A stretch of 64,000 nucleotides of DNA from Paragemmobacter kunshanensis (GCF_011059185.1 NZ_JAALFE010000018.1:1-64000); one strand, 5' to 3'. Shown: positions 17,515 to 25,905, numbered from the stretch's first letter. Program-made: numbers and translations. Notes: generated by a model not told the origin, from the sequence alone.

Positions 17515-18008
17515 GGCGTGGCTCCTTCGAGGCTGCGCAGGATGCTGTCGATCAGGGTGGGAAGCGGCTGGTCGATGTCGACGGTGAGGGCCTCGTCCGG
17601 GCCGGGCGGTTCCAGCGTGGCAAACTGGCTGTCGAGCAGGGAGAGTGGCATGTAATGGCCGGCGCGGGTGGCCATGCGGGCGGCGATGAGATCGCGTTGC
17701 CCGGACAGGTGGACAAAGCGGACAGGGCCGCCTGCGCCGCTGCGGATCCGGTCGCGATAGGCGCGGCGCAGGGCGGAACAGCCGATGATGACCGGGGCCT
17801 CGTCCTTCAGCACGGCGGCGACGCGATCGAGCCAGGGCCAGCGGTCGGCATCGCCGAGCGGTTGGCCTGCGCGCATCTTTGCGACATTGGCTGCAGGATG
17901 CAGATCGTCGCCATCGCGATAGGCAAGGCCGAGCCGGGCGGCCAGCGCCGCGCCCACCGTGGATTTGCCGCAGCCCGAGACGCCCATGATGACCAGCCGG
18001 AGGATCAT
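17511..18008 (-). CDS. gntK: Gluconokinase
   Basis: This 165-residue P-loop kinase phosphorylates D-gluconate to 6-phosphogluconate, feeding the Entner-Doudoroff or pentose phosphate pathways. The Walker A GVSGCGKST is at about 9-17, followed by the family-specific DGDDLHP, the DADRWPWLDRVA and GCSALRRAYRDRIR segments, and the LLDSQFATLEPP near the C-terminus. Size is normal for the GntK/IdnK type. Both ends overlap neighbours by 4 bp (IdnO upstream, beta-hydroxyacid dehydrogenase downstream), showing tight operon coupling. Confidence 0.93.
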   Translation of the reverse strand: MILRLVIMGVSGCGKSTVGAALAARLGLAYRDGDDLHPAANVAKMRAGQPLGDADRWPWLDRVAAVLKDEAPVIIGCSALRRAYRDRIRSGAGGPVRFVHLSGQRDLIAARMATRAGHYMPLSLLDSQFATLEPPGPDEALTVDIDQPLPTLIDSILRSLEGATP

Positions 18009-18760
18009 AGCGAGGCCGTGATGCCGCCATCGACATAGAGGATATGGCCGTTGACGAAACTGGCCGCATCCGAGGCGAGGAAGATGCAGGCGCCCTGCAA
18101 TTCCTCGACCTTGCCCCAGCGGCCGGCGGGGGTGCGCTTTTCCAGCCAGGCGGAGAAGGCAGGGTCGGCGACAAGGGCGGCGTTGAGCGGCGTGTCGAAA
18201 TAGCCCGGTGCGATGGCGTTGCAGTTCAGCCCGTGGCGGGCCCAGTCGGTGGCCATGCCCTTGGTGAGGTTGCCCACCGCCCCCTTTGTGGCGGTATAGG
18301 GCGCGATGGAGGGCCGGGCGAGGGCAGTCTGGACCGAGGCGATGTTGATGATCTTGCCGCGGCCGCGCGCGATCATGTGGCGGGCGACGGCCTGACCGAC
18401 ATGGAAGACGCTGGCGATATTGGTCTGCAGCAGGCGTTCGAAGGCCTCGGCCGGGAAATCCTCGAGCGGGGCGCGATGCTGGATGCCTGCATTGTTCACG
18501 AGGATGTCGATGGGCCGACCGGAGGCTTCGAAACCGTCGATGGCGGCGCGGACGGCGGCATGGTCGGTGGCGTCGAAGGCCAGGGTTTCCGCCCCCGGCA
18601 GGCCGGCCGCGGCCGTGGCGAGCCGGGCCGCATCGCGGCCGTTCAGCACCACCTGCGCGCCCGCGGCGGCAAGGCCATGGGCAAGGGCAAGGCCGATCCC
18701 CTGCGACGATCCGGTGATCAGCGCGCGCCGTCCTGTCAGATCGAAGAGCCGGTAGTCCAC
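18005..18760 (-). CDS. idnO: SDR oxidoreductase, gluconate 5-dehydrogenase (IdnO) type
   Basis: This 251-residue short-chain dehydrogenase probably interconverts 5-keto-D-gluconate and D-gluconate. It starts with FDLTGRRALITGSSQGIGLALA (cofactor loop TGSSQGIG, about 16-23), has NNAGIQHRAPLEDF, which is typical of IdnO/Gno proteins, and the catalytic pair in YTATKGAVGNL. It is the first gene of the minus-strand operon with gluconokinase. It faces the L-idonate dehydrogenase operon across a promoter region with a LacI operator. The pathway assignment rests on both family resemblance and the neighbours. Confidence 0.88.
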   Translation of the reverse strand: MDYRLFDLTGRRALITGSSQGIGLALAHGLAAAGAQVVLNGRDAARLATAAAGLPGAETLAFDATDHAAVRAAIDGFEASGRPIDILVNNAGIQHRAPLEDFPAEAFERLLQTNIASVFHVGQAVARHMIARGRGKIINIASVQTALARPSIAPYTATKGAVGNLTKGMATDWARHGLNCNAIAPGYFDTPLNAALVADPAFSAWLEKRTPAGRWGKVEELQGACIFLASDAASFVNGHILYVDGGITASL

Positions 18761-18810
18761 ATCGCATTCCTTCTTCAGTTCGCTCTCGACAAGCGCGGGT
18801 GACCCTGTTT

Positions 18811-18826
18811 ATGTTATCGTTAACAA
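18811..18826. promoter_or_regulatory. LacI-type operator TGTTATCGTTAACA in the idnO / hydroxyacid dehydrogenase divergent region
   Basis: The arms TGTTA and TAACA are perfect around a TCGT centre (18812-18825). The site lies midway between divergent starts at 18760 and 18855 and so could control both operons. It resembles the E. coli gluconate operator, ATGTTACCGGTAACAT. Confidence 0.7.
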
Positions 18827-18854
18827 TCGAAGTCAAGCCGGGAACGGAACGACC

Positions 18855-19802
18855 ATGACAAAGCCCCATATCCTGCAAGTCGGCCCCTATCCCGAATGGG
18901 ATCAGGGCCCCCTCGACGACGCCTTTCACGCCCATCGCTATTTCGAGGCGGCGGACAAGGCGGCCTTTCTGGCCGAGGTGGGGCCACAGATCCGGGGCAT
19001 CGCGACCCGGGGGGAACTGGGCGCGGATGCGGCGATGATCGCGGCCTGTCCGAAGCTGGAGATCATCAGCGTCTATGGCGTGGGATTCGACGCGGTGGAT
19101 CTGGGCGCGGCGCGGGCGCGGGGGATCCGGGTGACGAACACGCCCGATGTCCTGACCAATGATGTGGCGGATCTGGGGGTGGCGATGATGCTGGTGCAGT
19201 CGCGCGGCATGATCGGGGCCGAGACCTGGGTGCGCGACGGATCCTGGGCTGCGAAGGGGCTTTATCCGCTGCAGCGCCGGGTCTGGGGCAAGCGGGCGGG
19301 TGTGCTGGGCCTTGGGCGGATCGGCTTTGAGGTGGCCAAGCGGCTGGCCGGGTTCGACATGGAGATCGCCTATTCGGATGTGGCGGCCAAGGACCATGGC
19401 GCGCAATGGGAGTATATCGCCGATCCGGTTGCCCTGGCGGCGCGGTCGGATTTCCTGTTCGTGACGCTGGCGGCCTCGGCCGCGACGCGGCATATCGTGG
19501 GCGCGCAGGTGATCGAGGCGCTGGGGCCGGAGGGGATGCTGATCAATATCAGCCGGGCCTCCAATATCGACGAGGAGGCGCTGCTGGCGGCGCTGGAGAC
19601 GGGGCGGCTGGGTTCGGCGGCGCTGGATGTGTTCGAGGGCGAGCCGAAGCTGAACCCACGCTTCCTGAAGCTGCCGAATGTGCTGGTCCAGCCGCATCAT
19701 GCAAGCGGCACCTTCGAGACGCGCAAGGCCATGGGCCAGCTGGTCCGCGACAATCTGGCGGCGCATTTCGCGGGCCGTCCGCTGCTGACGCCGGTGCTTT
19801 AG
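18855..19802 (+). CDS. D-2-hydroxyacid dehydrogenase (2-ketoaldonate reductase type)
   Basis: This 315-residue NAD(P)-dependent protein is of the glyoxylate/hydroxypyruvate/2-ketogluconate reductase group. It has the cofactor loop GLGRIGFEVAKRL (about 154-166), the catalytic arginine in NISRASNIDEEALL, and the catalytic histidine in QPHHASGTFETRKAM. In this setting reduction of a 2-keto sugar acid (for example 2-keto-L-gulonate to L-idonate) is the most sensible role, but glyoxylate reductase cannot be excluded. It is followed by idnD with one base between them, so the two are co-translated. A LacI operator lies 30 bp upstream. Confidence 0.85.
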   Translation: MTKPHILQVGPYPEWDQGPLDDAFHAHRYFEAADKAAFLAEVGPQIRGIATRGELGADAAMIAACPKLEIISVYGVGFDAVDLGAARARGIRVTNTPDVLTNDVADLGVAMMLVQSRGMIGAETWVRDGSWAAKGLYPLQRRVWGKRAGVLGLGRIGFEVAKRLAGFDMEIAYSDVAAKDHGAQWEYIADPVALAARSDFLFVTLAASAATRHIVGAQVIEALGPEGMLINISRASNIDEEALLAALETGRLGSAALDVFEGEPKLNPRFLKLPNVLVQPHHASGTFETRKAMGQLVRDNLAAHFAGRPLLTPVL

Positions 19803-19803
19803 G

Positions 19804-20832
19804 ATGCGGGCGATCGTCATTCATGCCGCGCGGGACCTGCGCATCGAGGACCGCCCCGACGAGGTGCCCGGCCCCGGGCAGTTGCGCCTGCGCCTGGCGG
19901 TGGGCGGGGTCTGCGGATCGGACCTGCATTATTACAATCATGGCGGGTTCGGCGCGATCCGCCTGCGCGAGCCGATGATCCTGGGGCATGAGGTTTCGGC
20001 CTGGGTCGAGGATCCGGGCGACAGCGGGTTCCGCGTCGGCCAGCTTGTGGCCGTCTCGCCGAGCCGGCCCTGCGGGCAGTGCCGGTTCTGCCGGGAGGGG
20101 TTGGCGAACCAGTGCCTGAACATGCGGTTCTATGGCAGTGCCATGCCGTTTCCCCATATCCAGGGCGCGTTTCGTGAAAGCCTTGTCGCGGATGCGGCGC
20201 AATGCGTGGATGCGACCGGGCTGACCGCCGGAGAGGCGGCGATGGCCGAGCCGCTGGCGGTGACGTTGCATGCGACGGGCCGGGCCGGGGGGATGCTGGG
20301 CAAGCGCGTGCTGGTCACGGGCTGCGGGCCTATCGGCGTGCTGTCGATCCTGGCCGCGCGGCGGGCGGGGGCGGCCGAGATCGTGGCGACGGACCTGTCG
20401 GATTTCACCCTGTCGCTGGCGCGGATCGCCGGGGCGGACCGGGTGATCAATTCCGCGCGCGAGCCGGAGGCCCTTTCCGCCTATGGGGCGGAGAAGGGGC
20501 ATTTCGACGTCCTTTACGAATGCACGGGTGTGGCGGCGGCGCTGGCCGGTGGCATCGCCGCGCTGCGGCCGCGCGGCGTGATCCTGCAACTGGGCCTGGG
20601 TGGCGACATGAGCCTGCCGATGATGGCGATCACGGCAAAGGAACTGGAGCTGCGCGGATCCTTCCGCTTTCACGCCGAATTCGCGCTGGGGGTGGAGTTG
20701 ATGCAGAAGGGGCTGGTCGACGTGAAGCCGCTGATCACCCACACGGTCGCGCTGGACGAGGCGGAGGCGGCTTTCCGGCTGGCCAGCGACAGGTCGCAGG
20801 CGATGAAGGCGCAGATCGTCTTCGGATCCTAG
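19804..20832 (+). CDS. idnD: L-idonate 5-dehydrogenase
   Basis: This 342-residue zinc MDR enzyme oxidises L-idonate to 5-keto-D-gluconate. The segment VGGVCGSDLHYYNHGGFGAIRL is characteristic of IdnD; its core CGSDLHYYNHGG carries the catalytic cysteine. Next come GHEVSAWV (catalytic His/Glu) and the structural zinc lobe CGQCRFCREGLANQC. The Rossmann loop is TGCGPIGVLSIL. Together with IdnO and gluconokinase on the opposite strand it completes a route from L-idonate to 6-phosphogluconate. It ends 4 bp inside the convergent HbpS-like gene. Confidence 0.9.
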   Translation: MRAIVIHAARDLRIEDRPDEVPGPGQLRLRLAVGGVCGSDLHYYNHGGFGAIRLREPMILGHEVSAWVEDPGDSGFRVGQLVAVSPSRPCGQCRFCREGLANQCLNMRFYGSAMPFPHIQGAFRESLVADAAQCVDATGLTAGEAAMAEPLAVTLHATGRAGGMLGKRVLVTGCGPIGVLSILAARRAGAAEIVATDLSDFTLSLARIAGADRVINSAREPEALSAYGAEKGHFDVLYECTGVAAALAGGIAALRPRGVILQLGLGGDMSLPMMAITAKELELRGSFRFHAEFALGVELMQKGLVDVKPLITHTVALDEAEAAFRLASDRSQAMKAQIVFGS

Positions 20833-21251
20833 GGGGCGGGGGTGGCCCCGATGGCGGCGAGGGCGGCCTCGGCCACCTCGACATCCTGGGCGCCGCTGCC
20901 CGATCCGATGCCGATGCCGCCCAGCAGCACGCCGCCCCGCCAGATGGGCAGGCCGCCGGGCAGGCCCGTCATGGCCCCCTCGGTGGCGGCGGCGATGGCG
21001 CCGCGGACCGCTTCGGGAAGCAGCGCGGAGGGGCGGCCGGTCGAGGCGGCGGTCTGCGCCTTGGCCCGCGCCGAGCGCAAGGACAGGACCCGCGCACCCG
21101 ACATCCGCAGCACCGCCAGATCGACAGCCGAGGGATCGACGATCACGATGCATTGCGGCTGACCCATGGCGCGGGCCTTGTCGGCGGCGGCCTGGAGCAT
21201 CGCCAGAAGGGCGGCATCGGTGAGCTGCTCGGTCGGTCGGGTGAACTGCAT
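20829..21251 (-). CDS. GlcG/HbpS family protein
   Basis: This 140-residue protein belongs to the GlcG/HbpS (DUF336) family of small alpha/beta domains, some of which bind haem or cobalamin-like ligands, others of unknown role in catabolic operons. The opening LTDAALLAMLQAAADKARAMG, the strand IVIVDPSAVDLAVLRM and the glycine-rich GLPGGLPIWRGGVLLGGIG are typical. A frequent neighbour of sugar-acid and glycolate genes, its function here is unknown. It is divergent from the SMP-30 gene and shares the promoter region with a LacI-type palindrome. Confidence 0.75.
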   Translation of the reverse strand: MQFTRPTEQLTDAALLAMLQAAADKARAMGQPQCIVIVDPSAVDLAVLRMSGARVLSLRSARAKAQTAASTGRPSALLPEAVRGAIAAATEGAMTGLPGGLPIWRGGVLLGGIGIGSGSGAQDVEVAEAALAAIGATPAP

Positions 21252-21280
21252 GGCGGGCCTTCCGGTTTGACCTGGGTCTG

Positions 21281-21294
21281 TGGTATCGATAACA
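21281..21294. promoter_or_regulatory. LacI-type operator TGGTATCGATAACA
   Basis: This imperfect palindrome with a perfect TATCGATA core (21284-21291) lies between the divergent GlcG-like and SMP-30 genes. It matches the perfect GTTATCGATAAC upstream of the ABC transporter at 24297. Confidence 0.6.
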
Positions 21295-21318
21295 GGACGC
21301 TAGCAGGGGGAGGCTGTC

Positions 21319-22209
21319 ATGTCATTCTTCGAAATCGTGGATCCGGCCTTTGGCGCCTTTGTCATGGGCAATGCGCCGGTGAAGCGGCTGGCCACGGGAT
21401 TTGACTGGGTGGAGGGGCCGGTCTGGTTTGGCGATCAGGGCTGCCTGCTGTTCTCGGACATTCCGAACAACCGCATCCTGCGCTGGACGGAGGAGGGTGT
21501 CACGACCTTTCGCAGCCCGTCTAACTTTGCCAATGGCCATACGCGCGACCGGCAGGGGCGGCTGATCAGTTGCGAACATGGCACGCGGCGGGTGACGCGG
21601 ACGGAATGGGACGGGTCGATCACGGTGATTGCCGACGGCTATCGCGGCAAGCGGCTGAACAGCCCCAATGACGTGGTGGTGGCGCGGGATGGCGCGATCT
21701 GGTTCACGGATCCGCATTACGGGATCATGACCGACTACGAAGGCTTCCGGTCGGAACAGGAATTGCCCTGTGCCGTCTATCGGGTGGATCCCGATGGCAC
21801 GATCGAGGCGGTGATCACCGATATGGCCTGTCCGAACGGGCTGGCCTTCAATGCGGATGAAAGCCTGCTTTACGTGGCCGATACGGGGCGGATGTTCAGC
21901 GACGATCCGCAGCACATCATGGTCTTCGCGATGCGGGACGGGCGGCCCGGGGAAGGGCGGCTGTTCCACCGGATCGCCACGGGCTGCGCCGATGGCATCC
22001 GGCTGGACAGCGCGGGGAACCTGTGGTCCTCGGCCGGGGACGGGGTGCATTGCATCGCGCCGGACGGGCATCTGATGGGGCGGATCCTGGTGCCGGAGAC
22101 GGTGTCGAACATCTGCTTTGGCGGGCGGGCGAAGCATCGGCTGTTCATCACGGCGACGACGAGCCTTTATTCGGTGGTGCTGAACCGGGTGGGGCTGCAA
22201 TGGCCCTGA
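21319..22209 (+). CDS. SMP-30/gluconolactonase family lactonase
   Basis: This 296-residue six-bladed propeller protein probably hydrolyses a sugar lactone to the aldonate. Metal-site residues expected for the family are visible: the glutamate in DWVEGPVWF (about 35), the asparagine in RLNSPNDVVVARDG (about 115), and the NGLAFNADESLLYVADTG block that supplies another asparagine and the aspartate. It sits in the sugar-acid island and would make the substrate for the downstream dehydrogenase/kinase steps. A LacI-type palindrome lies 25 bp upstream; the LacI gene follows 37 bp after its stop and may be cotranscribed. Confidence 0.88.
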   Translation: MSFFEIVDPAFGAFVMGNAPVKRLATGFDWVEGPVWFGDQGCLLFSDIPNNRILRWTEEGVTTFRSPSNFANGHTRDRQGRLISCEHGTRRVTRTEWDGSITVIADGYRGKRLNSPNDVVVARDGAIWFTDPHYGIMTDYEGFRSEQELPCAVYRVDPDGTIEAVITDMACPNGLAFNADESLLYVADTGRMFSDDPQHIMVFAMRDGRPGEGRLFHRIATGCADGIRLDSAGNLWSSAGDGVHCIAPDGHLMGRILVPETVSNICFGGRAKHRLFITATTSLYSVVLNRVGLQWP

Positions 22210-22246
22210 GGCGGGGCAAGGGGCCGGGCTGCACGGGGAGGGGGGC

Positions 22247-23260
22247 GTGAAGTCGCGTCCGCGCCCGATCTCGCAGGGGGATGTCGCCGCGGCCTGCGGG
22301 CTTTCGGAGATGACGGTAAGCCGTGTCCTGCGCGGGCAGCGTGGCGTGTCGCCTGCGACCATCGCCAGCGTGCAGGCGGCGGCGCGCGACCTGGGCTATG
22401 TGCCCAACCGCATTGCCGGGGCGCTGGCCGGGGCGCGGGTGCCGCTGGTGGCGGTGATCGTGCCGGGCCTTTCCAACATGGTCTTTCCCGAGGTTCTGAT
22501 GGGCCTTGCCGAGGGGCTGGAGGGAAGCGGGCTGCAACCCGTTCTGGGCCTTGGCAATTACGACAGCGCGACCGAGGAGCGGGTGCTGGCGGAGCTTTTG
22601 GCCTGGCGGCCTTCGGCGGTGGTGCTGACGGGGCTGGAACATGGCGCGCGGACGCGCGAGATGCTGGTCCGGGCGGCCGTGCCGGTGGTGGAGATCATGG
22701 ACTGCGACGGCCCGGGCATCGACTGCGTCGTGGGCCTGTCGCAGCGCGCCGCGGGACAGGATATGGGCCGCGCCGTGCTGGAGGCGGGATATCGCAACGC
22801 GGTTCTGCTGCAATCGGGGCAGCAGGGCGACCGGCGGCAGGAAAGCCGCCTGGCGGGATTCGCCGAGGTGCTGGAAGGCGCCGGGGTGCCGATCCTGGGA
22901 CGGCTGGCCTATGACGGGCCGAGTTCGGTGCCGAAAGGGCGGGCGCTGGCGGAAGCGGCGATCACGCGCTGGCCGGAGGCGGAGTTTCTTTACTGCACCA
23001 ATGACATGATTGCCGCGGGGGCATTGTTCGCGCTTCAGGCGGCCGGACGGGCGGTGCCGGGGCAGACCGGGCTGGCCGGGTTTTCCGGGCTGGAAATCCT
23101 GGCCGGGCTGGCCCCGCGCATCGCCACGACCGACACGCGGCGGTTCGAGATCGGGCGCAAGGCCGGGGAGGTGATCCTCGCCCGGCTGGAGGGCGCGGCA
23201 CCGGGCCTGCGCCACGAGATTGCGCCGCGCCTCGACCCGGGCGAGACCCTGCGCCGCTAG
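22247..23260 (+). CDS. LacI family transcriptional regulator (second)
   Basis: This 337-residue LacI repressor has a helix-turn-helix QGDVAAACGLSEMTVSRVLR near residues 10-29, the hinge NRIAGALAGARVP, and an effector-binding domain with gluconate-regulator-like features. It starts at a GTG (22247) behind a strong GGGGAGGGGGG ribosome-binding stretch. It follows the lactonase gene closely and probably shares its transcript. Its stop overlaps the stop of the third LacI gene in a tail-to-tail CTAG. Which palindromes it reads cannot be decided from sequence. Confidence 0.88.
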   Translation: MKSRPRPISQGDVAAACGLSEMTVSRVLRGQRGVSPATIASVQAAARDLGYVPNRIAGALAGARVPLVAVIVPGLSNMVFPEVLMGLAEGLEGSGLQPVLGLGNYDSATEERVLAELLAWRPSAVVLTGLEHGARTREMLVRAAVPVVEIMDCDGPGIDCVVGLSQRAAGQDMGRAVLEAGYRNAVLLQSGQQGDRRQESRLAGFAEVLEGAGVPILGRLAYDGPSSVPKGRALAEAAITRWPEAEFLYCTNDMIAAGALFALQAAGRAVPGQTGLAGFSGLEILAGLAPRIATTDTRRFEIGRKAGEVILARLEGAAPGLRHEIAPRLDPGETLRR

Positions 23261-24252
23261 CCGGTTTCGCCCGGCACGAGGCGGGTTGCCACGACGGTGA
23301 CATCCTGGCCCTTTTCCCCCTTGAGCCGCGCGACCAGCGCCTCGGCCGCGGCCTTGCCGATCATGGTGGTGGGGACGATCGTGGTGGTGAGGCGGCGCGG
23401 CAGGATCGAGGCCGCCTCCATCCCGCCCCAGCCCGCGATGCCAAGGTCATCCGGCACGCGGATGCCGCGCGCCTGGGCATAGGCCAGACCGCCGATGGCC
23501 ATTTCATCGTTGTGAAAATAGACGACATCCAGATCGGCGCGGCGGCTGAGCAGGGTTTCCAGCCCGTAATAGCCGGCATAGAAGCCCGGCGCGTCCTGCA
23601 GGATCTCGCTGTCGATCAGGGGATGCCCGGCGCGGGCGAGGGCGGATTCGAAGCCTTCGCGGCGGGCCGCCCCCATGACATCGGCCCGGGCCAGCGCGCC
23701 CACATAGCCCGCCCGCCTGCGCCCGCGCCGCAGCAGGAACTGCCCCATCTCGACCCCGCAGTCGAAATGCGAGAAGCCCACCGACATGTCGATGGGGCTG
23801 GTCGTGAGATCCCAGATCTCGACCACCGGCAGGGCGGCGTTGCGCAGCAGATCCACGGTGCCGGGGCTGTGGTGGCGGCCCGAGAGAATCAGCCCGGCCG
23901 GACGCCAGGTGATGACCTGGCGGATCCAGCCTTCCTCTTCTTCCGGGGAATGGTTGTTGGCCCCGATCATTAGCTGGTATCCCAGCCGGCCAAGCGCGCG
24001 ATCCACCCCGTCGAGGACATGGCCGAACAGGCCCGAGGTGAGCCGTGGCACGCACATGCCGACGAGCGTTCCGGCCTGGTCGGCCCCGAAGGCCGCGGCC
24101 AGGCGGTTGGGCACATAGCCCAGCCTTTCCGCCACGCCCAGCACGCGGTCGCGGGTTTCCTGCGAAAAGCCGGAACCGCCGCGCAGGACGCGGCTGACCG
24201 TCATCTTGGACACGCCGGAGGCGCGCGCGATGTCTTCCAGATTGGCCTTCAT
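23257..24252 (-). CDS. LacI family transcriptional regulator (third)
   Basis: This 331-residue LacI repressor has the helix-turn-helix LEDIARASGVSKMTVSRVLR (5-24), hinge residues RLAAAFGADQ, and a periplasmic-binding-like ligand domain. It is divergent from the sugar ABC transporter operon, whose promoter is flanked by two strong palindromes. The simplest reading is that this protein represses the transporter and itself. It shares high similarity of layout with the other two LacI proteins in the island (ETWDLP/EIWDLT-type effector pockets), hinting at related sugar-acid effectors. Confidence 0.9.
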   Translation of the reverse strand: MKANLEDIARASGVSKMTVSRVLRGGSGFSQETRDRVLGVAERLGYVPNRLAAAFGADQAGTLVGMCVPRLTSGLFGHVLDGVDRALGRLGYQLMIGANNHSPEEEEGWIRQVITWRPAGLILSGRHHSPGTVDLLRNAALPVVEIWDLTTSPIDMSVGFSHFDCGVEMGQFLLRRGRRRAGYVGALARADVMGAARREGFESALARAGHPLIDSEILQDAPGFYAGYYGLETLLSRRADLDVVYFHNDEMAIGGLAYAQARGIRVPDDLGIAGWGGMEAASILPRRLTTTIVPTTMIGKAAAEALVARLKGEKGQDVTVVATRLVPGETG

Positions 24253-24294
24253 GCGCTGGGTCCGGGGGGGTGGGGCAGGGCGGAACGGGGAGGC

Positions 24295-24310
24295 ATGTTA
24301 TCGATAACTT
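24295..24310. promoter_or_regulatory. Upstream LacI operator with GTTATCGATAAC core
   Basis: GTTATCGATAAC (24297-24308) is a perfect 12-bp palindrome just upstream of a TTGACA -35 element at 24316-24321. It sits 45 bp from the start of the divergent LacI gene and can serve both transcripts. Confidence 0.75.
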
Positions 24311-24315
24311 TATTC

Positions 24316-24349
24316 TTGACAGAGGCGGGGTCAGATCGCAGTCTAGGCT
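24316..24349 (+). promoter_or_regulatory. Predicted sigma-70 promoter of the sugar ABC transporter
   Basis: A consensus TTGACA is present at 24316-24321. A -10 is less clear: CAGTCT at 24339 has a 17-bp spacer, TAGGCT at 24344 a longer one. The promoter is bracketed by two LacI-type palindromes, a classic repression arrangement. Confidence 0.5.
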
Positions 24350-24351
24350 AC

Positions 24352-24364
24352 GTTACCGGTAAAC
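24352..24364. promoter_or_regulatory. Downstream LacI operator with TTACCGGTAA core
   Basis: The palindrome TTACCGGTAA (24353-24362) lies at or just after the predicted transcription start of the transporter. The centre is CCGG rather than the TCGA of the upstream site. Confidence 0.7.
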
Positions 24365-24405
24365 CTGACGCAAGATCGGGGTGGTGACGCAAAAGGGGAG
24401 GATCC

Positions 24406-25905
24406 GTGGCCATGCAACCGTCCGCTGACGGGCTTTTCTTCGACCGTGTCGTGAAGTCCTTCGGGGGCACGCAGGCCCTGCGCGGGGTTTCGCTGAAGGT
24501 CGGGCGCGGCGAGATCGTCGCGCTGCTGGGCGAGAATGGCGCGGGCAAATCGACGCTGATCAAGACGCTTGGCGGGATTCACCGCCCCGATGAGGGCGGC
24601 GTGCTGATCGACGGGCAACCCTATCAGCACGAGGCCGGGCGCGCGGGGGGGCAGAAGGTGGCCTTCATCCATCAGGACCTGGGCCTGATCGAGTGGATGA
24701 GCGTGGCCGAGAACATCGCGCTGGCGCTGGGCTATGTGCGCAGGGGGCGGCGGATCGACTGGCCCGCGACAGAGGCGCGCGCGGACGCTGCGCTGCGACT
24801 GGTGGAGGCGGAGTTTCCGGCGACGGCGCGGGTGTCCAGCCTGACGCGCACGCAGAAATCGCTGGTGGCCATTGCGCGGGCCTTGGCGGCGGATTGCGAT
24901 TTCCTGGTGCTGGACGAACCCACGGCCAGCCTGCCCGCCGACGAGGTGGAGCGGCTGTTCGCGGCGCTGCGGCCGCTGAAATCGAAGGGCGTGGGGATGA
25001 TCTATGTCAGCCACCGGCTGGACGAGATCTTTCGCATCGCGGATCGCGTGGCCGTGCTGCGCGACGGGCAGATGGTGGGGCTGCGGCCCATCGAGCATAC
25101 CACGCCCGAGGAACTGGTCTCGCTGATCGTCGGGCGCAAGGCGCGCGAGATCGCGCGCCCGCCCGTGCAGGAGGGGCCGGCCATCCTGAGCATCCGCGAC
25201 CTGGCGACCCCGGCGGTGGGGCCGGTCAGCCTTGAGGTGCGGCGTGGCGAATTGCTGGGTCTGGCGGGGCTGCGCGGGGCCGGGCACGAGGATATCGGGC
25301 GGGCGCTGTTCGGGGTGATCCCGCATGCGGGGACGGTGATGCTGGAAGGCGCGCGGCCGGATCTGCGCTCGGCCCAGGCGGCGATGCGATCGGGGATCGG
25401 GCTGGTGGCGCGCGACCGGGTGGGCGAAAGCGTGGCACCTGGTCTGGCGATCCGCGAGAATGCCTTCCTGAACCCTTCGGCCACCGGGCGCGGGCTTTTC
25501 TCGCTGCTGTCACCGCGCCGGGAAGAGGGGATGGCTCAGGCGATGGGGCGGCGCGTCGGCCTTTCGCCGAATGATCCGACGCTGGCCATCGAGGCCCTGT
25601 CGGGGGGCAACCAGCAGAAGGTCGTCGTCGGGCGCTGGCTGGATTCGGGGCGCAGGCTTCTGATCACCGAGGATCCGACGGCGGGGGTGGATGTCGGCGC
25701 GAAGGCGGAGATCTATCACCTTCTCTATCAGGCGCTGGGATCGGGGATGGGGGTGCTGGTCGTCTCGACCGATTTAGAGGAGATCGCCAGCATCTGCCAT
25801 CGCGCCATCGTCTTTTCCCGTGGCCTGCCTGTCGCCGAGCTGACGGGTGTCGAACTTTCCACCGAATCCCTGATCCAGGCCGCATCGGCCGGTGAAGCTG
25901 CCTGA
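24406..25905 (+). CDS. Sugar ABC transporter ATP-binding protein (RbsA/MglA type)
   Basis: This 499-residue protein has two fused ATPase domains that power sugar import. Domain 1 has Walker A GENGAGKST (about 44-52) and Walker B FLVLDEPTASLP. Its signature region reads SSLTRTQKSLVAIARAL instead of an LSxGQ-type motif. Domain 2 has a degenerate Walker A (GLAGLRGAGHED), as usual for this family, but a good signature LSGGNQQKVVVGRWL. The GTG at 24406 is 4 bp after a GGAGG; the ATG at 24412 is an equally possible start. The permease and binding protein follow. Confidence 0.9.
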   Translation: MAMQPSADGLFFDRVVKSFGGTQALRGVSLKVGRGEIVALLGENGAGKSTLIKTLGGIHRPDEGGVLIDGQPYQHEAGRAGGQKVAFIHQDLGLIEWMSVAENIALALGYVRRGRRIDWPATEARADAALRLVEAEFPATARVSSLTRTQKSLVAIARALAADCDFLVLDEPTASLPADEVERLFAALRPLKSKGVGMIYVSHRLDEIFRIADRVAVLRDGQMVGLRPIEHTTPEELVSLIVGRKAREIARPPVQEGPAILSIRDLATPAVGPVSLEVRRGELLGLAGLRGAGHEDIGRALFGVIPHAGTVMLEGARPDLRSAQAAMRSGIGLVARDRVGESVAPGLAIRENAFLNPSATGRGLFSLLSPRREEGMAQAMGRRVGLSPNDPTLAIEALSGGNQQKVVVGRWLDSGRRLLITEDPTAGVDVGAKAEIYHLLYQALGSGMGVLVVSTDLEEIASICHRAIVFSRGLPVAELTGVELSTESLIQAASAGEAA

